From: Bradyrhizobium sp. SSBR45G
Lineage (GTDB): Bacteria; Pseudomonadota; Alphaproteobacteria; Rhizobiales; Xanthobacteraceae
Direction of reading: 5' to 3'
Assembly: GCF_030159255.1 (NCBI RefSeq)
Contig: NZ_BSCT01000031.1
Span: 40,681 to 104,680, forward strand
Length of the DNA: 64,000 bases
Position 1 is the stretch's first letter. The number at the start of each line of letters is the position of its first letter. This document shows positions 9,801 through 16,171 of this stretch, one piece after another. The notes below the pieces were generated by a model. It saw only the letters and a list, made by a program, of their open reading frames with translations. It was not told where the DNA came from and made no database searches. A program made the translations under genes and the position numbers.

Positions 9801-10551
9801 CACGACGACGTTCAGCGGCGCCCGCTTCAGTCACACCGGAACGACGGCGGCCTGCGCGAGCTGCCACAACAACATGGCCGCGAGCGGCAAGCCGCAGAAG
9901 CACGTCGCGACCAGCGCGCCGTGCGAGACCTGCCATAAGAGCACGACGACGTTCAGCGGCGCCCGCTTCAGCCACACCGGGACGATGGCGGCCTGCGCGA
10001 GCTGTCACAACGGCACGGCCGCGAGCGGAAAGCCGCCGCGTCACGTGGTCACCACCGCGCCATGCGAAAGCTGCCACAAGAACACCGTGTCGTTCTCGGG
10101 CGCACGGATGGATCACACCAGCCTGACCGCGCCATGCGCCAGCTGTCACAACGGCTCGAACGCCACAGGCAAGTCGCCGAAGCACTTCGTGACCAACGTC
10201 CCCTGCGAGAGCTGCCACCGGACGGTGAGCTGGAGCTCGGTCAATTACCGGCATATGTCGGCGAGCTATCCGAACCATAGCGCGGCAATTGGCTGCACGG
10301 CCTGTCACAGCGGCAACTCGCAGGCCGTTCTGTTCAAGTTCCCGGCCTACAAGCCCGACTGCGCCGCCTGTCACGCCAGTGATTTCCGGCCGCAGCAGCA
10401 CGCCAAGCTCGTGAAGCCGGCGCCGCTGGACTACACCGTCGCAGAGCTCAAGGACTGCACCGGCGCGTGCCATATCTATGCTGACAAGTCGCAGACCACC
10501 ATCATCACCCGCCGCCAGCGGCAGCACCGGGTCAATGGAGGCGGCTGGTGA
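3892..10551 (+). CDS. Giant multiheme c-type cytochrome (73 CXXCH motifs plus one CX3CH)
   Basis: ATG 3892 is chosen because it opens a clean Sec signal peptide (MVRWLLAAMLLALALAG, cut near AAAQ); a TTG at 3835 would add 19 residues. The 2219-residue protein has seven N-terminal CXXCH motifs, then 13 tandem units of about 113 residues with four motifs each (52). A heme-free linker of about 190 residues rich in Ala, Pro, Ser and Thr follows. Then come six 47-residue diheme units (12), two further CXXCH and a final CTGACH, which is CX3CH. Histidines in NHxA and KHxxT contexts could be distal ligands. The reading frame is unbroken. Together with the barrel gene overlapping its stop, it looks like an extracellular or outer-membrane electron wire. 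Function is inferred; the heme count is from the translated sequence. Confidence 0.93.
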   Translation: MVRWLLAAMLLALALAGDAAAQSSFDHLSTGFPLTGSHVGVECSSCHVGGRFKGTQTQCASCHNGAQTAGMSVNHPMTTRRCESCHQTSGWKDVRAIDHTQAKASCTTCHNGMMALGKPKSHITTAAPCDVCHKSTASFRVRMKMDHAGIVAGCANCHNGTTARGKSSNHLQTSLPCESCHTSTSSFGGTGFKHAATDTHCATCHNGKTAMGMTTPPHIPTGTLQCSNCHSNTAASFATYTMNHAAVATARCDSCHNGSFTGQGTKGALGTASFPNHVATGGADCISCHAKASGGFTSWGGAAFKHAATDTNCATCHNGKTAMGMTTPPHIPTGTLQCSNCHSNTAASFTTYTMNHAAVATARCDSCHNGSFTGQGTKGALGTASYPNHVATGGADCVSCHAKAASGGFTSWGGAAFKHADTDTNCATCHNGKTALGMTTPPHIPTGTLQCSNCHSNTAASFTTYTMNHAAVATARCDSCHNGSFTGQGTKGALGTASFSNHVATGGADCVSCHARAASGFTSWGGAAFKHADTDTNCATCHNGKTALGMTTPPHIPTGTLQCSNCHSNTAASFTTYTMNHAAVATARCDSCHNGSFTGQGTKGALGTASYPNHVATGGADCASCHSKAASGGFSSWGGAAFKHAATDTNCATCHNGKTAMGMTTPPHIPTGTLQCSNCHSNTAASFTTYTMNHAAVATARCDSCHNGSFTGQGTKGAMGTASFPNHVATGGADCVSCHVKAASGGFTSWGGGAFAHKATDTNCATCHNGKTAQGMTTPPHIPTGTLQCSNCHSNTAASFATYTMNHAAVSTARCDSCHNGSFTGQGTKGVMGTASYPNHVATGGADCISCHAKAASGFASWGGAAFKHAATDTNCVTCHNGKTAQGMTTPPHIPTGMLQCSNCHSNTAASFTTYTMNHAAVATARCDSCHNGSFTGQGTKGALGTASYPNHVATGGADCVSCHANAASGFTSWGGAAFKHAATDTNCATCHNGKTAMGMTTPPHIPTGTLQCSNCHSNTAASFTTYTMNHAAVSTARCDSCHNGSFTGQGTEGALGTASYPNHVATGGADCISCHAKAANGFASWGGAAFKHAATDTNCATCHNGKTAMGMTTPPHIPTGTMQCSNCHSNTAASFTTYTMNHAAVSTARCDSCHNGSYTGQGTKGALGTASYPNHVATGGADCVSCHAKAASGGFGSWGGAAFKHAATDTNCATCHNGKTAQGMTTPPHIPTGTLQCSYCHSNTAASFATYTMNHAAVSTARCDSCHNGSYTGQGTKGAMGTASYPNHVATGGADCVSCHAKAASGGYTSWGGAAFKHAATDTNCATCHNGKIAQGMTTPPHIPTGMLQCSNCHSNTAASFTTYTMNHAAVATARCDSCHNGSFTGQGTKGALGTASFPNHVATGGADCVSCHSKAASGFTSWGGAAFKHAATDTNCATCHNGKTAQGMTTPPHIPTGTLQCSNCHSNTAASFTTYTMNHTAVATARCDSCHNGSFTGQGTKGALGTASFPNHVATGGADCVSCHSKAASGGYVSWGGAAFTHSAANTNCSACHNGSSAKGLTTPPHIPVTGVQCSNCHSNTAASFTTYTMSHAAVHATRCDSCHNGSYRSQGRRGAQGPDHGAKTQDCGCCHVRAAANFSTWDDDPQKPAAGCSTTARSVVPAQAPAVKAVTPASTANRTMTAATTPDAAPGMSAAPAASQSAAAAGAAARPAPSSSTLLFSSKPLANTAATSTAPTAGSEAGVSAAAPGSPKPDGSAKAAGTAGSVPQPTLPQMTSAPSALVPNDGRSKLAPSIGAAGADSSEAKNAGRLPSLLPTFNPRAGLAGSSTTEAGSRFNHMTAQGPCASCHSGMTAPGKPPKHVATSAPCETCHKSTTTFSGARFSHTGTTAACASCHNGMAASGKPPKHVATNAPCETCHKSTTTFSGARFSHTGTTAACTSCHNGMAATGKPQKHVVTNAPCETCHKSTTTFSGARFSHTGTTAACASCHNNMAASGKPQKHVATSAPCETCHKSTTTFSGARFSHTGTMAACASCHNGTAASGKPPRHVVTTAPCESCHKNTVSFSGARMDHTSLTAPCASCHNGSNATGKSPKHFVTNVPCESCHRTVSWSSVNYRHMSASYPNHSAAIGCTACHSGNSQAVLFKFPAYKPDCAACHASDFRPQQHAKLVKPAPLDYTVAELKDCTGACHIYADKSQTTIITRRQRQHRVNGGGW
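4489..8830 (+). repeat. Thirteen tandem 336-339 bp repeats, each coding a tetraheme unit
   Basis: Each unit carries CATCH, CSNCH, CDSCH and CVSCH-type motifs in fixed order, with shared PPHIPTG and PNHVATGGADC connectors. Units 3 and 4 are identical over about 275 bp (roughly 5112-5387 and 5448-5723), including synonymous positions. The thirteenth unit (from about 8539) is clearly divergent, and the first begins with His instead of Asn. This points to expansion by unequal crossing-over inside a conserved frame. Confidence 0.93.
9430..10275 (+). repeat. Six tandem 141-bp repeats coding 47-residue diheme units
   Basis: Units begin near 9430, 9571, 9712, 9853, 9994 and 10135. Each holds a CASCH-type and a CETCH-type motif around GKPPKHVAT and ends in TFSGARFSHTGT. 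The first four or five are nearly identical; the last two drift. Two diverged copies of the same 47-residue design also occur near the N terminus of the cytochrome, ahead of the tetraheme array. Confidence 0.9.
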
Positions 10552-13500
10552 TGCGCGGCCCCTCCGGACAAGTCGCCGCAGCGAGGTCGGCGGGATGGCG
10601 GATCAGTCTGCTGTCCGTCCTGCTTGCAATCCTGCTCGATGGCGCCTTCGGCGTCGTACCGGCCCAGCCGGTCATCGATCAGTTTGTGGCCGGCGCGAAC
10701 GCCACCACGGTCGGAAACTGCAGCCTTCTGCGGGTCAATTTTCACGTTCGTGTCCGTTACACCGGGCATTTCCCGCTCGATCAGGGCAGCCAGCTCAGCG
10801 TCTCGCTGCAATTGGTCGATCGGGACGCCATCATGGCGCGGCGCGTGGTCAGGCGCGAAGGCGTGCGTGTCGACAACGCCCAGGGCTCCGGCATCCAAGA
10901 CGTCTATCTGACGCTCGATCAGAACAGGGGACCGATCCTCGTCGTCCAGTTTGCCGGCGAGTTCACCTACCAGATCGTGCAGTCCGGCAGCTTCGAGCAG
11001 GTGGCGATCGTGATTGCCCGGAAGGGCCCGGTGTCGGCTTGCAAGGTGAAAGCCCTGGTGCCGAGCGTGGCCGCTCCGGATGCGCCGAAACCGGCTGCGG
11101 TCCCCGGCGCGGCGGCGTCGGTCCGCAACGACAATCGCACGATGCAGCAGCCGTCCGCTGCGGACATCCGGTTTGCGGAGGCCTCGATGGACGAGGCGCG
11201 CGCATCGATCAAGAAGGGCAACTTCAACGCGGCGATCGATCTCCTGCGGAAAGTGTTGAAACTCCCCGAGAACGGCTCGAGCGCCGAGGCCCAGGAGCTG
11301 CTCGGCGTCGCGCGCCAGAAGGCCGGCCAGACCGCTGCAGCCCAGGCCGAATATGAGGACTATCTGCGCCGCTATCCGAGCGGCGAGGGCGCCGAGCGCG
11401 TGAGGCAGCGGCTCGCCGCGCTTCTCACCGCGACCAGCAGCGCACCGGCGCGGCCGCGCGACATGCCTTCTGCGACGCCCGACGGCGGCGACATGGGAGC
11501 GGGCATGCCGGCCACGGCGGCGGGGCCGAACGGCGATACCCGCTGGTCGATGTCGGGCAGCCTCTCGACCACCTTCATCACCAACGACACGACCAGCGCC
11601 GTCAAGGACAGGGCGATCGCGCCGAACCCGAATGCCGATCCCGACGCACACCGGGTGCATCAGAACACGCTGCTGACCAATTTCGACTATCTCGGCACCG
11701 CCGACAACGATCGCATCAGGACCAAGTTCAGGCTGGCGTTCACGCATGAGCGCCAGTTCGATACTGGAAACGACAAGTACGGCGTCTCGACCGCGCAGGT
11801 CGACTACACGCTGAAGGAAGCCGACGTGACGTTGCGCGTCGGACGGCAATCCCGCAACACCGGTGGCGTGATCGGCCGTTTCGACGGCGCGGTGCTGAGC
11901 TGGCAGAAGAGCCCCGGGCTGCGCCTGAACGTGCTCGCGGGCTCGCCGAACTGGAGCCGCTTCGACGCACCGTTCAAGGACGGCAAGACGCTCTATGGCG
12001 CAAGCATCGACTTCGGCAAAATTCTCGGCGGCCTCGAGACGACGGTCTACCTGATCACGCAATACGACCGCAACATCATCGACCGCCAGGCGATCGGCGC
12101 TGAGTTCCGCTACTTCGATGCCAACAAGTCACTGCTCGGCCTGATCGACTACGACACGCATTTCCGTGCGCTCAATGCGGCCGTGTTCTCCGGAACCTAT
12201 ACGTTCGAGGACAAGTCGGTCGTCAATGCCTCATTCGACTATCGGCGGGTGCCGTTTCTCTCGACCTGGAATGCATTGCAAGGGCAGCCGTTCCTTACTC
12301 TCTACGACATGATGAAGTTCAATACCGCGGGCGAGATCAGGCAGCTCGCGATCGACCGGACGCCCACGTTCCAGTCTGCGATGGTGAGCTATTCGCGGCC
12401 ATTGAACGAGACATGGCAGGTCGCCGCCGACGCCACGGTGACCAATCTGACCGGCACGCTGCCGTCCGGAGGCGTCGACGGCACGCCGGCGAGCGGTCTC
12501 GAATACTACCTGTCGGCTCAGCTGACCGGGAACGGCATCATCAAGCCGGGCGATCTGTTCATGGGCGCGCTGCGCTACGCGAGCCTGGCGGATTCGAAGT
12601 TCTATGTGCTCGATCTCGCCACCCGCTATCCCATCACGCCCGACCTCGCCATCAGCCCGCGGCTGCGGGCGGGGTACAGGTCCGGGACCCGGACCGACCT
12701 GAAGGAGTACACGATCCTGCCGTCGCTGCTGGTCAGCTATCTCTGGTCGAAGGAGATCAGCCTTGAAACGGAGATCGGCTACCGGTTCGTCGACAGCACG
12801 CTGGCCAACGTCAAGACGACGACCAAGGACCTGTTCGCGACGGTCACGTTGCGGCGCGATTTCAACGCCGACGGTGTTACCAAGTGCAACGCCTCGATCG
12901 TCAGTTGCGCCTGGGCCAGGCCCGCGGCGCTGCAAGGCGGGCAGGGGGTGGGCTCGGGCGATATGCCGCTGCAGTCGCGGGCGTCGATCATGCCGTCCTA
13001 CATGCTGGAGACCGGCGTTCGCTACTGGTTCAGCTCGGGGCAGAATCGCTATCGTTATTTCGCCGACCAGGCCGCCACGCTGCAGGTCTCCCGGCTCGCC
13101 TATGGCGGCATGACCGGGCACAGCGGCGAGATGTTCTTCAGGGTCGATGCGCTCGACGGCCCGTTCACCAACATGTTCCTGAAGGGCTATGTCGGAGCGG
13201 GCAAGATCAGCTCGGGCACGCTGGTCGACGAGGACTTCGCTCCCTTCGTCAATCCGTCGTCCAAGACCGTCAGCAATGTCGGAGGGCGGCTGCAATACGC
13301 GAATCTCGATGTCGGCTTCAATCTCCTGGAGACGGACCGCTTCCGGCTTGGTGCCTTCGTCGGCTATCAGTATTGGACTGAAACCGTCGACGCGCGAGGC
13401 TGCACGCAGGTGGGCGGCAATCCGGTGATCTGCAGTCCTGCCCTGGGCGCTGGCGTCAAGGTGGTGACCGAGCAGGACCGGTGGCACAGCGGACGGGCCG

Positions 13501-13817
13501 GAGTCTCACTCGACACGCGGCTGTCGGATCGGCTCAACTGGCAGGTAGAGGCCGCCTATGTCTGGACCTCGCAGAACGCGATCGACACGCACTATTTCAC
13601 GTTCGGGCGCGATCCTGCTTCTGGACAAGGAACCGGCTTCCAGGCGGAGACTGTCCTGAACTATCAGCTGACCGACAACTTCCGGATCGGCATCGGTGGG
13701 CGTTGGTGGCATCTCAGCACAAACGCGGTCGATTCGTTCAATCAGGTCCTGAGATACACGACGGAGCGCTATGGCGTCTTCGTCCAGGGCTCCTACCAGT
13801 TCAGCCGCGGAAGATAG
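10551..13817 (+). CDS. Outer-membrane beta-barrel protein with N-terminal TPR region (cytochrome partner)
   Basis: The ATG at 10551 overlaps the TGA of the giant cytochrome by one base, and GGAGG sits at 10537-10541, so translation is probably coupled. The 1088-residue product has a signal peptide, a beta-rich domain to about residue 165, a helical TPR-like segment (about 200-285; FNAAIDLLRKVLK and AQAEYEDYLRRYP), a short Ala/Pro linker, and then about 750 residues of alternating amphipathic strands typical of large outer-membrane barrels, ending with GSYQFSRGR. The pairing of a barrel with a multiheme cytochrome matches the logic of porin-cytochrome conduits (MtrB, PioB), although it is longer than those and carries the extra TPR module. 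I infer that it sheathes the cytochrome across the outer membrane. Confidence 0.8.
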   Translation: MRGPSGQVAAARSAGWRISLLSVLLAILLDGAFGVVPAQPVIDQFVAGANATTVGNCSLLRVNFHVRVRYTGHFPLDQGSQLSVSLQLVDRDAIMARRVVRREGVRVDNAQGSGIQDVYLTLDQNRGPILVVQFAGEFTYQIVQSGSFEQVAIVIARKGPVSACKVKALVPSVAAPDAPKPAAVPGAAASVRNDNRTMQQPSAADIRFAEASMDEARASIKKGNFNAAIDLLRKVLKLPENGSSAEAQELLGVARQKAGQTAAAQAEYEDYLRRYPSGEGAERVRQRLAALLTATSSAPARPRDMPSATPDGGDMGAGMPATAAGPNGDTRWSMSGSLSTTFITNDTTSAVKDRAIAPNPNADPDAHRVHQNTLLTNFDYLGTADNDRIRTKFRLAFTHERQFDTGNDKYGVSTAQVDYTLKEADVTLRVGRQSRNTGGVIGRFDGAVLSWQKSPGLRLNVLAGSPNWSRFDAPFKDGKTLYGASIDFGKILGGLETTVYLITQYDRNIIDRQAIGAEFRYFDANKSLLGLIDYDTHFRALNAAVFSGTYTFEDKSVVNASFDYRRVPFLSTWNALQGQPFLTLYDMMKFNTAGEIRQLAIDRTPTFQSAMVSYSRPLNETWQVAADATVTNLTGTLPSGGVDGTPASGLEYYLSAQLTGNGIIKPGDLFMGALRYASLADSKFYVLDLATRYPITPDLAISPRLRAGYRSGTRTDLKEYTILPSLLVSYLWSKEISLETEIGYRFVDSTLANVKTTTKDLFATVTLRRDFNADGVTKCNASIVSCAWARPAALQGGQGVGSGDMPLQSRASIMPSYMLETGVRYWFSSGQNRYRYFADQAATLQVSRLAYGGMTGHSGEMFFRVDALDGPFTNMFLKGYVGAGKISSGTLVDEDFAPFVNPSSKTVSNVGGRLQYANLDVGFNLLETDRFRLGAFVGYQYWTETVDARGCTQVGGNPVICSPALGAGVKVVTEQDRWHSGRAGVSLDTRLSDRLNWQVEAAYVWTSQNAIDTHYFTFGRDPASGQGTGFQAETVLNYQLTDNFRIGIGGRWWHLSTNAVDSFNQVLRYTTERYGVFVQGSYQFSRGR

Positions 13818-13830
13818 CAGGCGCCTTCTC

Positions 13831-15108
13831 ATGAACTATCAGATTCGACCATCCGGCGTCTTCCCCGACTACGACGCGATGTTCCACGATGCACTGGATC
13901 GGCTGCATCAGGAGCGGCGCTATCGTGTCTTTGCGGACCTCGAACGCCTGGCGGGCCGCTATCCGCATGCGATCTGGCATTCGGGAGAGGGCAGGCGCGA
14001 GGTCGTGATCTGGTGCTCAAACGACTATCTGGGCATGAGCCAGCACCCGAAGGTGATCAGCGCCATGATCGATACCACGTGGCGCATGGGTACGGGAGCT
14101 GGCGGCACCCGCAATATCGCAGGGACTAATCATCCGCTCGTCGTCCTTGAGCAGGAGCTTGCCGACCTCCACGGCAAGGAAGCCGCGCTGGTGTTCACTT
14201 CCGGCTACGTTTCCAACGAGACGGGGATATCGACGATTGCCAAGCTGTTGCCCGGGTGTCTGTTGTTATCCGACGCATTGAACCACAACTCCATGATCGA
14301 AGGTGTTCGCAAGGCCGGCGTGGAGAAACAGATCTGGCTGCACAATGACATGGGGCACCTCGAACGGCTCCTGCGCGCAGCTGGCCCCGAACGGCCCAAG
14401 CTCATCGTGTGCGAGAGCCTCTACTCGATGGATGGGGACATCGCACCGCTGCATCGTATCTGCGATCTGGCCGAGCGCTATGGCGCGCTGACCTATGTCG
14501 ACGAGGTGCATGCGGTGGGGATGTATGGCCGGCGCGGCGGGGGCATAGCCGAGCGCGACGGCGTCATGGACCGAATCGATGTTATCGAGGGCACGCTGGC
14601 AAAAGCCTATGGCTGTTTGGGCGGCTATATTGCGGCGGGGGCGAACCTGATCGATGCGGTGCGCTCCTACGCACCGGGATTCATCTTTACGACGGCATTG
14701 CCGCCGCCGGTCTGCGCCGCTGCGACGGCGGCAATCCAGCATCTCAAAGTCTCGACAGCCGAGCGGGAGCGGCATCAGGCGCGTGCGGCGCGGTTGAAGT
14801 CCGTCCTGATGGAGGCGGGCTTGCCGGTGATGCCGAGCGAGAGCCATATCGTGCCGGTGCAGGTCGGCGACCCCGAGAGGTGCCGCGCAGCTTCGGACCT
14901 GCTGCTGTCGGAGCACGGCATCTACATCCAGCCGATCAATTACCCCACAGTCATGCGGGGCACGGAGCGCCTGCGTCTCACGCCAACGCCCTATCACGAT
15001 GACGAACTCACGAACCAGCTGGTTCATGCGATGGTAAAGGTCTGGGACAGGCTCAACCTTCCTCGTCGTCAGGACAGCGAGCTGTCGCGCAGGCACCTGG
15101 CGCCATAG
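13831..15108 (+). CDS. hemA: 5-aminolevulinate synthase (heme biosynthesis, C4 pathway)
   Basis: This is a PLP-dependent enzyme that condenses succinyl-CoA and glycine to 5-aminolevulinate, the first step of heme synthesis in alphaproteobacteria. The 425 residues match the family length. Seen motifs are CSNDYLGM, the glycine-rich GTGAGGTRNI, SDALNHNSMIEG, the aspartate of YVDEVHAVG, and the PLP lysine in GTLAKAYGCLGGY. ATG 13831 is 13 bp after the barrel gene, so it is probably in the same operon. Alphaproteobacteria normally carry a housekeeping hemA elsewhere; this copy is likely a second, dedicated enzyme that supplies heme for the 92 or so c-type sites coded just upstream. Confidence 0.93.
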   Translation: MNYQIRPSGVFPDYDAMFHDALDRLHQERRYRVFADLERLAGRYPHAIWHSGEGRREVVIWCSNDYLGMSQHPKVISAMIDTTWRMGTGAGGTRNIAGTNHPLVVLEQELADLHGKEAALVFTSGYVSNETGISTIAKLLPGCLLLSDALNHNSMIEGVRKAGVEKQIWLHNDMGHLERLLRAAGPERPKLIVCESLYSMDGDIAPLHRICDLAERYGALTYVDEVHAVGMYGRRGGGIAERDGVMDRIDVIEGTLAKAYGCLGGYIAAGANLIDAVRSYAPGFIFTTALPPPVCAAATAAIQHLKVSTAERERHQARAARLKSVLMEAGLPVMPSESHIVPVQVGDPERCRAASDLLLSEHGIYIQPINYPTVMRGTERLRLTPTPYHDDELTNQLVHAMVKVWDRLNLPRRQDSELSRRHLAP

Positions 15109-15225
15109 CGCTTCTCTGCGAGCGCACCAAGGTCATCGTCTCGTCGCGCCACAAACGTCAGCGCGGCAGGGCCTGCCGGCCTCACGTTTCCATCAGGAAT
15201 CGTTCGAACTGCGGTGATCGACTGG

Positions 15226-15249
15226 ATGTCAGCCAATATGTCAGCCAAT
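15226..15249. repeat. Two tandem copies of ATGTCAGCCAAT
   Basis: A perfect 12-bp duplication lies in the gap between hemA and the convergent tetR gene. No role is evident. Confidence 0.7.
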
Positions 15250-15313
15250 CGTTGGCGCCCGAGCCAATCCTCGGCCGTTGATTTGATCAAGCCCGAACGC
15301 GGCGGGCTCCAGC

Positions 15314-16036
15314 TCAGAAAAAGGTCGCCAATGTGATGCGCGGCCAGCTGGCCTCGGCGCGAGCGGCCCTCAATTTCGCGGTCCATGCATCGACGATGGC
15401 GCCGATCACGAGCCGTCCGTTGGTGCGGGCATCGGGCTGCTTCATCGTCGGTGTTCCCAGCGGCAGGGCGATCACGCCGTGGGCTGCCGACAGCAATGCC
15501 GAGGCGAGCCTCGGGGCGAGGCCAGGGGAAGGGTCGGCGTCCTGAGACAGCAGAAACTCCCGTACGGTCTTGACGAAGATCTCTAAGCTGCGGCGGGCGA
15601 CCGCAGTATCACCAAAATACGTGCCATCCGGAAAACGGCGGTCCTCGACGGTACCAGCCATCGAATACAGCGATCGGAAATTGTCTGGGTTCGCGATCCA
15701 GTAGGCGACATAGGTTTCCATCACCCGGCGCAGCCGCAGTTCAGCATCGGCGGTCTGGGTCCGGACCGCCTCCAGTTCGGCTGCGACCGCATCGAGGTTC
15801 TGCTGCTTGACCGCCAGCAGCAGCAGGATCTTCGTCGGGTAGTATTTGAGAATTGTCCCCTTCGAATAACCCAGGCTGTCGGCGATCTTCTGGATCGAGA
15901 CGGACTCCAGCGACCCCGCGGCAAACTCCTTGCGTGCGGTCTCGAGAATCCGGGATTTCAACGCCTCCTTGTCGGCGTCACCCCGTGCGCGCTTCTGAAA
16001 GCGTCGAGACCCCGTACCTCCTGATGTTCCTTGCAC
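15314..16036 (-). CDS. TetR/AcrR family transcriptional regulator
   Basis: The protein has 240 residues. GTG 16036 is preceded by GGAGG with ten bases between, so I keep this non-ATG start. The helix-turn-helix lies near residues 43-65 (SVSIQKIADSLGYSKGTILK), then KYYPTKILLL, as usual for TetR. The helical ligand-binding half follows. It is divergent from the P450 gene and almost certainly binds the palindrome at 16117-16136, which sits in the P450 promoter. The inducer is probably the P450 substrate, such as an aromatic acid; that is inference. Confidence 0.9.
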   Translation of the reverse strand: MQGTSGGTGSRRFQKRARGDADKEALKSRILETARKEFAAGSLESVSIQKIADSLGYSKGTILKYYPTKILLLLAVKQQNLDAVAAELEAVRTQTADAELRLRRVMETYVAYWIANPDNFRSLYSMAGTVEDRRFPDGTYFGDTAVARRSLEIFVKTVREFLLSQDADPSPGLAPRLASALLSAAHGVIALPLGTPTMKQPDARTNGRLVIGAIVDAWTAKLRAARAEASWPRITLATFF

Positions 16037-16110
16037 TGCAGATCATCCTCCCCTGGCGCATGGAATGCCGCGCTTCGCCGAACCGCGCAAGCGATGAGGC
16101 AACACGTCCC

Positions 16111-16139
16111 TTGACTTAAATGACCAGGGTCATTTATCT
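16111..16139 (+). promoter_or_regulatory. P450 promoter with a perfect TetR-type operator between -35 and -10
   Basis: The -35 box TTGACT (16111-16116) and the -10 box TTATCT (16134-16139) are 17 bp apart. The spacer and the first bases of the -10 hold TAAATGACC-AG-GGTCATTTA, a perfect 9-2-9 inverted repeat at 16117-16136. A dimer bound there would block RNA polymerase. Confidence 0.82.
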
Positions 16140-16171
16140 ACCGTCCAACAAAACATCGGGGAGGGTTTGCG

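Noticed and set aside
4294..10527. Long minus-strand open frames (1020, 466 and 430 codons) opposite the giant cytochrome
   Set aside because: They only mirror the stop-free repeats of the real gene, lack ribosome sites and code Arg/Ala/Val-rich protein without any fold signature.
15278..15290. TTGATTTGATCAA, similar to an FNR/FixK box
   Set aside because: The spacer between TTGAT and ATCAA is three bases, not four, and it lies between two convergent gene ends rather than before a start.
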